Source: Marinobacterium stanieri
GTDB lineage: Bacteria; Pseudomonadota; Gammaproteobacteria; Pseudomonadales; Balneatricaceae
Reading direction: 5' to 3'
DNA length: 64,000 nt
Assembly (NCBI RefSeq): GCF_900155945.1
Contig: NZ_FTMN01000001.1
Location: forward strand, 961,761 to 1,025,760
This document shows, piece after piece, positions 19,856 through 30,403 of the stretch. How positions within the stretch are numbered: position 1 is the stretch's first letter; every line of letters starts with the position of its first letter. Made by a program: the position numbers and the translations under genes. Under the pieces are notes generated by a model. It did no database searches, was not told where the DNA came from, and worked only from the letters and a program-made list of their open reading frames with translations.

Positions 19856-22800
19856 TCACCCCAGATACTGACTGATATCCACCTCGTCGATCTGGTCTTC
19901 GCTGAGGAAGCGCTCCGCATACTGTTTGTAGATGCCGGAGGTAAGGAACAGGTCAAACAGGTCCGGATCGATATGCTGATCCTTCTTGAAGAAGCTGAGA
20001 ATTCGGATCGACTCGGACAGGGTTTTGGCTTTCTTGTAAGGACGATCGGATGCGGTCAGCGCTTCAAATATGTCGGCAATGGCCATGATCCGGGCCGGAA
20101 TCGACAGTTCATCCCTGGTCAGCTTACGCGGGTAGCCAGTGCCGATCAGGGTTTCATGATGGCCACCCGCAATTTCCGGAATCCGGCTCAGATTGGGCGG
20201 GAACGGCATCTGCTCCAGAATAAATATCGTCTGGATGATATGTTCGTTGATTTTGAAGCGCTCTTCGGCAGTTAATGTCCCGCGGCTGATCACCAGATTA
20301 TGCAGCTCGCCGTGGTTGTAGAGGTATTCGGGAATCTCCATTTTAAAGCCGAACTTCTCATCCAGCGCCGCAGTCGGTGGCCGCTCAACCAGATGCTCGG
20401 GCCGATCACTCAGCAGGGGCTCAGTGACCGGGAGCCTTTGCTCTTCCTGATTCCCCAGACGTTTGCGCTCATCTTCAGACAGGCCCAGAGAGTTATCGAA
20501 ATGACGCGTCCAGGTCTGGCTGCCAATGGCATGAATGCGGTCAATCTTGTCCTGCTCGAGAAATTCACCACCTTCGTTACACTTGGCCAGAAAAGCAAAG
20601 TCGTCCAGCAGCTGCTGTTTGCGTGCGGCAAAAACCCTGTCAGCCTCCTCCGGTTCAACGCCGCGCTCATGGATGGCCTGGAGCCGCTCAATCCGGGCGT
20701 CTCTCAACAAGACTTCAAAGCGGGTACGCACCTCATGAATGCGGTTATAGATGGTTTCCAGCTTGGTGGCCTTATCCACCACATGCTCAGGCGTGGTCAC
20801 CTTGCCGCAGTCATGCAACCAGGCAGCAATGGTAAATTCCCGCCATTCATCCTCAGTGGTCAGGGCAAAATCTGCCAGAGCCCCCTCACGCGTCTGGTTG
20901 GCAGCCTTGCACAGCATGATGGCCAACTCAGGCACGCGCTCACAGTGGCCGCCCGTGTAAGGGCTCTTGGCATCAATGGCGCCAGCGACCATCTTGATCA
21001 TGGCGTCGAGCATTTTTTCCTGAGCTTCGACCAGATCCTGGTTCTCGATCACCACCGCCGTTTGCGTGGCCAGGGCATCAACGAAGTGCTCATTCTTCGG
21101 GTCAAAATTGACCACATCACCACTGATGGGGTCGAGCGCATTGATCAGCACGACGACGCCCCCCACCGTTTTATCCGAGAGCAGCATGGGTACGACCAAC
21201 AGGGAACGTACAGACTTGCCCGAGCGGGTGGTCAGCCCGGACCAGCGCGCCGTCATCAGCTCAGTATCCCCGGGGCTCAATTGAATCAGGCCCGCTGCGG
21301 TAAAGGCACGTCCTAAAACACCCGACTGCTCACTGGCCGCTTGCAAGTCGATCACTTCTTCCCATTCCGCTTGCAACCCTCGCTGATGCACGGCGGACAG
21401 CTTATTGTCTTCCGATTTCAACAGGATCACCGAGGCTTCACAGGGCGTAATTTCATCCACACCGTCCAGCGTCATCTCCAGCAGGGCATCGCGGTCATGC
21501 ACACGCGCCAGCGCGATCCCGTTCTGCACCAGTCGCGCCAGTCGTGCCTGGGCCTCTCCCAGGTTATCCAGCAGGGTGTTGATGATGAAAATACCCAGTA
21601 CCAGCGAACTGCCAATGACCACGCTGGTTGCCGAGAACAGAATGCCCCAGGACCAGAAGGCAAAATAACCCAGCCCCATCATCAGACCGGCAAAGGCAAG
21701 AACAGCAGCAAAACTCAAGGCAGGATGAAATTTCAGCACTGCCCCGACCCAGCTTTCCGGCCGCGGGGCAAACCAGATCAGCAATAACCCTGCGGATGCG
21801 ATCATCAGGATTTCCACCCAGGGCATCCAGCCAGGCCGCTTGAGAAGTGCGCCATCAAACAGGGATTCAACCAGCTGGGCATGAATTTCCACCCCGGGCA
21901 CCTGCTCACCCAGTGACGTAAAGCGCATATCGGGCAGGCCGGCCCCTGTCAGACCAATCAGGACCAGCTTGTTCTCCAGCATGACCGGATCAAAGTTACC
22001 GCTGAACAGATCTGATGCGGACAGGTAACGCGCACCCGTGGTGGCAATCGGGGCATAGTGCAACCAGACATCCGTGTTGTGCTGAGGCTTTATTGCAAGA
22101 TCCGCGACCCTGACTTCATCCACACCGGTGCGGCTTGAGGTCACTTCAATGGCTTCCGAATAGGTTGCAACCCGCAGCATTTCCAGCGCCAGCGTAGGAA
22201 CCAGTTCGCCGTTTACGGCCATGATCAGCGCCAGCTTTCTAACCGGTCCTGCCGTCCCCGGAACGCTCAGCAGCGCCTGGCCAGCAGCGGCCTGCTGCAA
22301 TTCGGGCAGACTGGCCAGCACCTGTGGATAATTCGTCACAAACGGCAGCGGATCAGCCCCTTGAGTACTAACCGGTATGGAAAACAGCTGGTCTGTTGTG
22401 GTGTAGGTGGAAAAGCCAAACCCGGCCGCCCCCAGCACCGAACGTGTACTGCTCAGGGCCATGGATAGCTGAAAATCACTTGAGGGCAAGGCATTAAGCT
22501 CTTTCAGCAGATAGGTTTGCTCCGGTGCCAAACGGCTGGCCAGCTTCTCGATGGAGTTTTGATCCGGCTCCGGCATGTAGAAATCCAGCCCGATCGCGGC
22601 AGGTTCATAGAAATCGAGCGTATTCACCAGTTTGGCCAACACATCCCGCGGCCAGGGCCATTGACCAAATTTCTGCAGGCTTTTTTCATCAATGGCGACG
22701 ACTGTAACCGGCTGACTTTGCGGCTCACGGGGTGAAAACTGCTGATAGGAGTCAAACAGTGCGGCCTGTGCACTTTCCAGAGGGGAATGCAGTACCGCAA

Positions 22801-22972
22801 CCGTCTCCGACAGCCAGGCCGGATAACGTTCCTGCACGGGCTTTGGCAGGGCATGCAGGGTTTCGGCAATCACGATAACCAGCAACACAATAATGGCCAG
22901 CGGTCGCCCTCTGGCCACTCCCAGCAGCTGCCTCAGTCCGGATCGGCTATTGGTCAGACTGACATCTTCCAT
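19856..22972 (-). CDS. CHASE2-GAF-HD-GYP transmembrane signalling protein
   Basis: A 1038-aa sensor. Order: N-terminal membrane helix (about 25-42), periplasmic CHASE2 domain (about 60-365), three closely spaced membrane helices (about 380-470), cytoplasmic GAF domain (about 490-650), then an HD-GYP-type phosphohydrolase domain (about 665-1010). HD is in AWLHDCGKV (near residue 720) and GYP in HHETLIGTGYP (near 944). Canonical HD-GYP proteins have HHExxDGxGYP and only some 60 residues between the motifs; here the gap is about 220. The likely substrate is c-di-GMP or a related dinucleotide, not proven. It follows an OmpA-like and a FecR-like gene on the same strand. Confidence 0.88.
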   Translation of the reverse strand: MEDVSLTNSRSGLRQLLGVARGRPLAIIVLLVIVIAETLHALPKPVQERYPAWLSETVAVLHSPLESAQAALFDSYQQFSPREPQSQPVTVVAIDEKSLQKFGQWPWPRDVLAKLVNTLDFYEPAAIGLDFYMPEPDQNSIEKLASRLAPEQTYLLKELNALPSSDFQLSMALSSTRSVLGAAGFGFSTYTTTDQLFSIPVSTQGADPLPFVTNYPQVLASLPELQQAAAGQALLSVPGTAGPVRKLALIMAVNGELVPTLALEMLRVATYSEAIEVTSSRTGVDEVRVADLAIKPQHNTDVWLHYAPIATTGARYLSASDLFSGNFDPVMLENKLVLIGLTGAGLPDMRFTSLGEQVPGVEIHAQLVESLFDGALLKRPGWMPWVEILMIASAGLLLIWFAPRPESWVGAVLKFHPALSFAAVLAFAGLMMGLGYFAFWSWGILFSATSVVIGSSLVLGIFIINTLLDNLGEAQARLARLVQNGIALARVHDRDALLEMTLDGVDEITPCEASVILLKSEDNKLSAVHQRGLQAEWEEVIDLQAASEQSGVLGRAFTAAGLIQLSPGDTELMTARWSGLTTRSGKSVRSLLVVPMLLSDKTVGGVVVLINALDPISGDVVNFDPKNEHFVDALATQTAVVIENQDLVEAQEKMLDAMIKMVAGAIDAKSPYTGGHCERVPELAIMLCKAANQTREGALADFALTTEDEWREFTIAAWLHDCGKVTTPEHVVDKATKLETIYNRIHEVRTRFEVLLRDARIERLQAIHERGVEPEEADRVFAARKQQLLDDFAFLAKCNEGGEFLEQDKIDRIHAIGSQTWTRHFDNSLGLSEDERKRLGNQEEQRLPVTEPLLSDRPEHLVERPPTAALDEKFGFKMEIPEYLYNHGELHNLVISRGTLTAEERFKINEHIIQTIFILEQMPFPPNLSRIPEIAGGHHETLIGTGYPRKLTRDELSIPARIMAIADIFEALTASDRPYKKAKTLSESIRILSFFKKDQHIDPDLFDLFLTSGIYKQYAERFLSEDQIDEVDISQYLG

Positions 22973-23013
22973 CCTGGGTTAGGTCCTCTTTACCGGAAAA
23001 GCCAAGCCGCCGG

Positions 23014-23721
23014 CTAGCGAATGCTGATCTCGACCCTGCGGTTACGCGGTTCGTCGACCCCGTCTGACGTTGCCACTTCGGGTTCCCGTTCACCACGACC
23101 GGTCACTTCCATCATATCCATGGGAATGCCTTTTTCGTTCAGCACCTTGGCGACGGTCTGCGCCCTCGCCTTCGACAGGCGGTCGTTTGCCAACAGGGAA
23201 CCAACACGGTCGGTATGCCCAACGATCCGGATTTCCGGAGCCTTGCGTTCTTCCAGACTGGCGGACAACCGGGGGATCATGGCCAATGAATCCGGTGTCA
23301 GCTCGGTGGCAGAACCTGAAGTAAACCTCAGCGTAAAGGTTTCAGCGGGTAAGGGTTGTTGCTGCAACAGCTGGCCGAACCTGGAGCTGACCTCTTCTGA
23401 ACTGGCGGCACTTTCCTCCAGCTGCCCCTCAGTCCCCTGGTAAGCAGCACCATAGGCCGTATTCAGGGTCTTGCTGCCCCCCTCTGACATGACAACGACA
23501 GCCCCGACTTCACCACTGGCGTCCGGCAACAGAATGACACGATTCATGGCATCGCAGCCCGGCTGCAGGGTGTTTGCCTGAACACCCTGCTCCACACAAT
23601 TCCCTGCATTGTCCCGTACCGGCAACCCATTTGAGCTGGTCCAGTATTGCCCCGCATGGGCTGAGCTCAGGCAGCCAAACACAAGCGCAGACGCAATCAG
23701 TTGTTTACAACGCACATCCAT
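23014..23721 (-). CDS. OmpA-like peptidoglycan-associated protein
   Basis: A 235-aa exported protein. The signal peptide is at residues 1-23 (LIASALVFGCLSSAHA). A short Cys-containing segment follows (Cys42 and Cys56, perhaps a disulphide), and the C-terminal OmpA domain (about 125-235) carries the peptidoglycan-binding pattern IRIVGHTDRVGSLLANDRLSKARA and NRRVEISI. There is no beta-barrel, so it may be periplasmic. It starts 5 bases after the FecR-like gene and ends about 40 bases before the CHASE2 gene. The three look like one transcript sensing the cell envelope; the role is inferred from context. Confidence 0.85.
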   Translation of the reverse strand: MDVRCKQLIASALVFGCLSSAHAGQYWTSSNGLPVRDNAGNCVEQGVQANTLQPGCDAMNRVILLPDASGEVGAVVVMSEGGSKTLNTAYGAAYQGTEGQLEESAASSEEVSSRFGQLLQQQPLPAETFTLRFTSGSATELTPDSLAMIPRLSASLEERKAPEIRIVGHTDRVGSLLANDRLSKARAQTVAKVLNEKGIPMDMMEVTGRGEREPEVATSDGVDEPRNRRVEISIR

Positions 23722-23726
23722 GTCCC

Positions 23727-24173
23727 TTACTCCCCGGCTGCTTCAAGAATGAATTCGGTACCGCGTACCCCGATTGTCATGGTCCCGGTGTTATAGGTCA
23801 CCGATTCGGGGTTTGCCTTGGCCAGCTGACCGGATATTACCGCCAGCCTGCCCTTTTTAAGGCTGGCGTTGAGCCGACCCTTGTGAGTGGTGGTATCAAA
23901 GCTGAAGGCATCAATTACCAGGGTGGAATCCGGCGAGGCCGTAAGACGGGTGTTATCTCTCAAGGTGATGCCGGCAAAACTGTCAGGTGCCGTGACCACC
24001 CTGTCCCCCTGCATCACGGCTCCGCCTATCTGAGCCACTTCTTTCACACCGGCACGTTCAACATGCACAGTGCCATTCACCACTTTAAACGTGCCGGCGC
24101 GTTGCTCCGCCTGGACGGGAACGGCAGCACAGAGCGCCACTAAAAGGCAGGTCATCATTCCTGGTTTGATCAT
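23727..24173 (-). CDS. Exported FecR-domain protein
   Basis: A 148-aa protein with signal peptide MIKPGMMTCLLVALCAAVPVQA and a FecR-type beta domain (GTVHVERAG, LRDNTRLTASPDSTLVID, TMTIGVRGTEFILEA). Stand-alone periplasmic FecR domains often occur next to CHASE2 cyclases or HD-GYP proteins; no FecI sigma factor is nearby, so it is not an iron-dicitrate regulator. The start at 24173 has GAGGGAGA upstream; the longer in-frame extension is not supported. It is the first gene of a three-gene minus-strand module. Confidence 0.82.
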   Translation of the reverse strand: MIKPGMMTCLLVALCAAVPVQAEQRAGTFKVVNGTVHVERAGVKEVAQIGGAVMQGDRVVTAPDSFAGITLRDNTRLTASPDSTLVIDAFSFDTTTHKGRLNASLKKGRLAVISGQLAKANPESVTYNTGTMTIGVRGTEFILEAAGE

Positions 24174-24431
24174 ATTCTCCCTCGTGCTATTCGCTTGTGG
24201 TGACAGGCACAGCAGCAATCGCTGCACAGGCACAGTTCTGACCCGGTCAGCAGGTCGGACAGGTATACAAAGACTCACACAGATGTGCAGTGGGGGCTGA
24301 GTAACGTTTAGCACAGAGTTGTGAATTTGGCCTGCTTTTTGTTCGCAGGTGCAGCAATACCTGTACACGGATTCGCCGCTGAGGTCGCGTAACCATAAGG
24401 GATAGAACCCGAGAGCCAAAAAAACCTGAGG

Positions 24432-24450
24432 TGATCAATTTTTTTGATCA
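24432..24450. promoter_or_regulatory. 7-5-7 inverted repeat, possible operator
   Basis: TGATCAA-TTTTT-TTGATCA is a perfect dyad in the 380-base divergent gap between the FecR-like gene and the nitroreductase, 100 bases before the nitroreductase start. It has the size of a dimeric regulator site. It does not fit the TTGAT-N4-ATCAA FNR/Anr spacing. The rest of the gap (24174-24552) shows no gene and no strong sigma-70 promoter. Confidence 0.4.
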
Positions 24451-24552
24451 AAAGCGTTTACTGGGTTCGGTTTTTACACAGCGAGCAAACACCTAAAGTG
24501 TCCACATTCAATCGAACAACGCCGTTTCCCCTTGCGGCCAGGAGTACTTTCA

Positions 24553-25143
24553 GTGAAACCAGCATTGAACCAGAACGCACTTGATCAGCTATTTTTCCAG
24601 GCACACAGCTATAACCAGTTTACTGATCAGGCTGTCTCAGAAGAGACCATTGAGCAGCTGTACGACCTGCTGAAGTGGGGGCCGACCTCCATGAACACGC
24701 AACCTGCCCGCTACCTGTTTCTGCGTACCCCCGAAGCGCGAGAGCAGCTGTTACCCGCGCTGATGGACAGCAATGCCGAGAAAACCCGACAGGCTCCTCT
24801 TACGGTCATCATTGCCTCGGATACCGAGTTTTACGAGCACCTGCAGACCCAGTTCAAGGCGTACGATGCAGCTCCAATGTTCCGTGAAAACAACGCGCTG
24901 GCTGAAGCGACTGCCTTTCGTAACAGTTCCCTTCAGGGGGCCTACCTGATGCTGGCCGCACGCGCCCTGGGCCTGGATGCCGGTGCCATGAGCGGATTCG
25001 ACCCCGAAGCGGTTAACAAGACTTTCTTCCCGGACGGGCAGTGGAAAGTAAACTTTATCGTCAATCTGGGCTACGGCGCTGAAGGCGGTCATCACCCTCG
25101 CGGCGATCGACTGAGCTTTGAGCAGGCGGCTCAGATTCTTTAA
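24553..25143 (+). CDS. Nitroreductase-family protein (RutE-like, malonic semialdehyde reductase type)
   Basis: A 196-aa FMN-dependent oxidoreductase of the nitroreductase fold. The blocks LLKWGPTSMNTQPARYLFL, ETAFRNSSLQ-type (here EATAFRNSSLQGAYLMLAARALGLDAGAMSGFD) and FIVNLGYG match the RutE/YdfG-associated subgroup that reduces malonic semialdehyde to 3-hydroxypropionate. No other rut pyrimidine-catabolism genes are near, so the physiological substrate is open. GTG at 24553 was preferred over TTG at 24532: AGGAG lies 9 bases upstream of the GTG and inside the longer reading. Confidence 0.82.
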   Translation: MKPALNQNALDQLFFQAHSYNQFTDQAVSEETIEQLYDLLKWGPTSMNTQPARYLFLRTPEAREQLLPALMDSNAEKTRQAPLTVIIASDTEFYEHLQTQFKAYDAAPMFRENNALAEATAFRNSSLQGAYLMLAARALGLDAGAMSGFDPEAVNKTFFPDGQWKVNFIVNLGYGAEGGHHPRGDRLSFEQAAQIL

Positions 25144-25171
25144 CACCCGCCGGCCAGTCACAGGCGCGCAC

Positions 25172-25203
25172 AAAAAAGGGAGGCTCGACGGCCTCCCTTT
25201 TAC
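25172..25203. terminator. Bidirectional terminator between nitroreductase and gph
   Basis: Ten-base-pair stem AAAGGGAGGC / GCCTCCCTTT (25175-25184 and 25191-25200) with a 6-base loop, flanked by A-rich sequence on the left and T residues on the right. It can stop transcription from both convergent genes. Confidence 0.85.
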
Positions 25204-25219
25204 GCATAACTGACGCAAC

Positions 25220-25900
25220 TCACATCAGCTCGGCAAAACTATCCACAACCCGATCCGGCGAGCAGTTTTCCACCGGCTCGCCATGGTTGTAGCCATAACT
25301 GACACATACCACCGGACAGCCGGCCGCACGGGCCGCGTCCACGTCGTTACGCGAATCCCCCAGCATCAAGGCCTGCTCAGGCGCACAGCCTGTAGCCTCA
25401 AGCACGCTCAGCAGCGGCAAGGGGTCCGGTTTTTTCACCGGCAGACTGTCGCCACCCAATACCTGATCGAAGTACTGCTCGATTTTCATCGCCTTCAACA
25501 AGGGAGTGGTAAAGGCCATCGGCTTGTTGGTCACCACCGCCATGGGCACCCCCGCCTGCTGCAGGTGGATCAACAGCTCTTCAACCCCCGGATAGAGCCG
25601 GGCGTAGCGGCCGTTGCTCTGGGTATATGCTGCCAGAAATACCTCAAAGGCCGCCTGGAACAGTTCAGGCTCAAGTGATTCTTCAGTCGGGTGCATTTCA
25701 CCGGTGAGTGCACGCTTAACCAGTACCTGGGCACCATTACCTACCCACTGGCGTACCCGCTCTTCACCGGCTGGCTCACGCCCTATGGCCTGCAGCATAT
25801 TATCCACAGCAGCCGTCAGATCCAGGGCACTGTCGACAAGCGTGCCATCCAGATCAAACATCACCCGTTGTGGCAACGCGCCATCAAACAGATTGCGCAT
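25220..25900 (-). CDS. gph: Phosphoglycolate phosphatase
   Basis: HAD-superfamily enzyme of 226 aa that removes phosphate from 2-phosphoglycolate formed during repair of oxidised DNA ends. Motif I is MFDLDGTLVDSALDLTAAVDNML, motif II VTNKP, motif III Lys in VKKPDPLP, and motif IV LGDSRNDVDAARAAG. The start overlaps the rpe stop (TGATG), so rpe and gph are coupled. In Pseudomonas-type genomes trpE follows; here the neighbour is a convergent nitroreductase. Confidence 0.93.
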   Translation of the reverse strand: MRNLFDGALPQRVMFDLDGTLVDSALDLTAAVDNMLQAIGREPAGEERVRQWVGNGAQVLVKRALTGEMHPTEESLEPELFQAAFEVFLAAYTQSNGRYARLYPGVEELLIHLQQAGVPMAVVTNKPMAFTTPLLKAMKIEQYFDQVLGGDSLPVKKPDPLPLLSVLEATGCAPEQALMLGDSRNDVDAARAAGCPVVCVSYGYNHGEPVENCSPDRVVDSFAELM

Positions 25901-26574
25901 CAGCCCGCCGCCTTGGCCAGTTCGGCACGCATCTGGGCGATGGTCGCGGCATAATCATCAGTGTTAAAGATGGCGGAACCGGCCACGAAGGTATCAGCCC
26001 CTGCCGCCGCGATATCAGCAATATTGCCAATGCCAACACCACCATCCACTTCCAGACGGATATCCAGACCGCTGGCATCGATGCGCTCACGTACCTGGCG
26101 CAGCTTGTCCAATGTGGTCGGAATGAATTTCTGACCACCGAAACCGGGGTTTACGGACATCAGCAGAATCATATCGACCTTATCCATAACATGATCCAGA
26201 TGGTGCAGCGGCGTCGCAGGGTTGAATACCAGGCCGGATTTGCAGCCACCGTCACGGATCATCTGCAGCGAACGGTCGATATGTTCGGATGCTTCCGGGT
26301 GGAAGGTGATGTAGGACGCTCCCGCCTTGATGAATTCACTGATCATATGATCGACCGGCTTCACCATCAGGTGTACATCGATGGGGGCTTCGATGCCGTA
26401 GTCACGCAGCGCCTTGCAGACCATCGGACCGATAGTCAGATTGGGCACGTAATGGTTGTCCATCACATCGAAGTGGACAATATCGGCACCGGCCGCGAGG
26501 ACGTTTTCAACTTCTTCACCCAAGCGGGCAAAATCGGCGGACAGGATGGAGGGAGCAATCTTGAAATCGGCCAT
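25900..26574 (-). CDS. rpe: Ribulose-phosphate 3-epimerase
   Basis: A 224-aa TIM-barrel enzyme of the pentose phosphate pathway. The conserved start [16 protein letters not shown], the metal-binding [29 protein letters not shown] and VDGGVG segments are intact. It is the first gene of the rpe-gph pair. The divergent partner at 26676 leaves about 100 bases for promoters, where I see nothing decisive. Confidence 0.96.
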   Translation of the reverse strand: MADFKIAPSILSADFARLGEEVENVLAAGADIVHFDVMDNHYVPNLTIGPMVCKALRDYGIEAPIDVHLMVKPVDHMISEFIKAGASYITFHPEASEHIDRSLQMIRDGGCKSGLVFNPATPLHHLDHVMDKVDMILLMSVNPGFGGQKFIPTTLDKLRQVRERIDASGLDIRLEVDGGVGIGNIADIAAAGADTFVAGSAIFNTDDYAATIAQMRAELAKAAG

Positions 26575-26675
26575 GGGAACTCATTGACTGGTTAATTATG
26601 CAGCTATTGTACCCAAGGCAGGCGGCGGATTCAGCAATGCTTGCGAGCCGGAGCCCGTGCATCGATAATCGCCTG

Positions 26676-27734
26676 ATGCGTACACTAATTCCAGCTTTGC
26701 TTATCTCCCTGCTCACAGCCAGTCATCCTCTTATTGCGGCGGAGGATGGCGAGCGCGCGCAGGCCGGCGTCACCAGCCTTGAAGATCAGCTGATTGAAGC
26801 GCTGGACAGCAGCTATGAACTGCTGGAGCTGGATACCGGCGATGACCGCTATTCATTGGTGTTCCGCCCGGCCATGACGGCCAATGCCCTGGGTAACCTG
26901 TTGCTGCTGCCCGATACCGGCAGTGCTGAAGCCTGGCTGGAACAGTCTCGTGCGCTGGCCGCCTACCTGCCGGAACATGGTTGGAACCTGATGATCGTGC
27001 AGCCGCCGCTGCCACCCGCCCCATCACTGCCGACAAGAACACTTCCGGTTATCAAACGCCTGAATACAGCACCGGCGACCGCCACTGAGGATACTGACGC
27101 TGGCGCAGCAGCCCCTGCGCCGGCGCCAACCGCCCCGGCCGAAACAACCGATGCGGCTGCGGAAAATGAGGCACAACCTGAACAGGCACAACCCTTCCCC
27201 GACCGCTACAACGCCCGCTTTCAGGCTGCCTGGGCAGAACTGGTACAGCGCGGCAGCGGCAAGCAAAAACTGGTGTTGGGTATTGGCAGCAGCTCGACCT
27301 GGGCGGCGCAGTTTGCACTGGCACGTGGAGAGGATATTGATCTGGCGGTACTCAACCCTCGCCCGACGGCTGCAGCGCCCGAGGGCCTGGGAGAGCTGAT
27401 GATCAAGCTCAAGGAGCGTACCCTGATCGACCTCTACTACCACCCTCTGCCCGGCTACCCGGATGCGGAGCCGGATGCCCGCCAGCGCCGCCTGCTGGCA
27501 CAGCGCGAAGGGCTCAGTCGCTACCACCAAAGCCGGTTACCGGGCGTATTCAGGGGCTGGAGTGCTGATATGCCCTGGATGACACGCAAGGTACGCGGAG
27601 TGCTGGAACGTATTTATCTATCTGACGAGGCCGAGCCCGAAGGCCAGGCACCACAGGTTCCCCAGCTGCAACCGCCACAGCCCCCGGGAACACGCCCTCA
27701 GCCACAGCCGGCCAAGGGCCCCAGTAGCGTCTGA
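26676..27734 (+). CDS. DUF3530-type exported alpha/beta-hydrolase-like protein
   Basis: A 352-aa protein with a signal peptide (MRTLIPALLISLLTASHPLIAA) and the DUF3530 pattern: a lipase-like core with LLLPDTG, a GIGSSSTW nucleophile-elbow-like segment and LIDLYYHPLPGYPDAE. A Pro/Ala/Glu-rich low-complexity insert (about 130-175) and a Pro/Gln-rich C-terminal tail (about 315-352) are not part of the fold. The function of the family is unknown. ATG at 26676 gives the signal peptide; the in-frame 26598 start adds 26 unrelated residues. It converges on djlA with no gap. Confidence 0.75.
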   Translation: MRTLIPALLISLLTASHPLIAAEDGERAQAGVTSLEDQLIEALDSSYELLELDTGDDRYSLVFRPAMTANALGNLLLLPDTGSAEAWLEQSRALAAYLPEHGWNLMIVQPPLPPAPSLPTRTLPVIKRLNTAPATATEDTDAGAAAPAPAPTAPAETTDAAAENEAQPEQAQPFPDRYNARFQAAWAELVQRGSGKQKLVLGIGSSSTWAAQFALARGEDIDLAVLNPRPTAAAPEGLGELMIKLKERTLIDLYYHPLPGYPDAEPDARQRRLLAQREGLSRYHQSRLPGVFRGWSADMPWMTRKVRGVLERIYLSDEAEPEGQAPQVPQLQPPQPPGTRPQPQPAKGPSSV

Positions 27735-28553
27735 TCAACGCATGTTGCGTGATGCCTTGATACGGTCGTAAGCCGCCTGGATCTCCTGGGTCTTCTCTTT
27801 CGCCAGCTGAATCATGTCTTCCGGAACACCCTTGGACATCAACTTGTCCGGGTGGTGCTGGCTCATCAGCTTGCGCCAGGTTTTCTTCACCTCGGCATCA
27901 GAGGCATCGGGACTGACACCCAGCACGCCGTAGGCATCCTTCAACAGGCTGGCTGAATCAGCCCCCGGATTGGCATGCCCCTGCCAGGAATGCTGACGAA
28001 AGGCTTCCTCCGCGCGCATTCTCGACATCAGCAGTTCCACTTCCTGCTGAGTAAACTGCAGCTGTGTAAAGACCTGCTGCAACACCGCCTGCTCGGCCGC
28101 ACTGATTTCACCATCCGCCATGGCAGCCTGCAGCTGAATTTCCACGAACATCAGCTTCACCGCCGAGCGATTCCTGAGCATCAAGGCCAGCGGGCGCAGC
28201 ACTTCAGCCACATCAAAATGTTCTTCCTTGCCTTCAGAGAAGAAATCGATCGCTTCACGGCGACGTGCATCGCCAAGGCCCATTCGCTGCATCACCTCGC
28301 GGGCAAAACGGATTTCCTGCTCGGAAACACGGCCATCGGCTTTGGCGATCTTGCCCATCACCGTAAAGGTGGCGCGGAAGAACAGCTGCTGCGGGTTATA
28401 GGCCTGCAGCTTCTTGCTCAGCCCTCGCTGCAGCAAAAAGCCAACGGCGCCGCCCAACAGCAAGCCCATGGGGCCACCCGAGAGCAGACCAATCAGACCG
28501 CCGACAATGGCACCACCACGGTATTGCTTAAGTTGTCCCAACAGGGAGTCCAT
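27735..28553 (-). CDS. djlA: Membrane-anchored DnaJ-like co-chaperone DjlA
   Basis: A 272-aa protein with a Gly-rich N-terminal membrane segment (GGAIVGGLIGLLSGGPMGLLLGGAVGFLL), a TerB-like acidic helical domain (about 60-180), and a C-terminal J domain (about 205-272) with HPD in MSQHHPDKL. DjlA stimulates DnaK and affects capsule and envelope stress signalling. It follows murU after 9 bases on the same strand. Confidence 0.92.
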   Translation of the reverse strand: MDSLLGQLKQYRGGAIVGGLIGLLSGGPMGLLLGGAVGFLLQRGLSKKLQAYNPQQLFFRATFTVMGKIAKADGRVSEQEIRFAREVMQRMGLGDARRREAIDFFSEGKEEHFDVAEVLRPLALMLRNRSAVKLMFVEIQLQAAMADGEISAAEQAVLQQVFTQLQFTQQEVELLMSRMRAEEAFRQHSWQGHANPGADSASLLKDAYGVLGVSPDASDAEVKKTWRKLMSQHHPDKLMSKGVPEDMIQLAKEKTQEIQAAYDRIKASRNMR

Positions 28554-28562
28554 AGTGTCTCC

Positions 28563-30283
<1,721 letters not shown>

Positions 30284-30403
30284 TCGCCTTTATCCTCTAG
30301 CACTTGAACTTGTGAATGCTTTATCATGCGTGGTTCGATATGGTACTCGACTTACGGGCCGCCATGAAACAGGCCCGGCCGCAACCGGATAGCGACTCTT
30401 CTA

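Noticed and set aside
24493..24506. AAAGTGTCCACATT shared with the attL region at 58594
   Set aside because: A 14-base match between two places in 64 kb is expected by chance several times; no other att-like feature lies at 24.5 kb.
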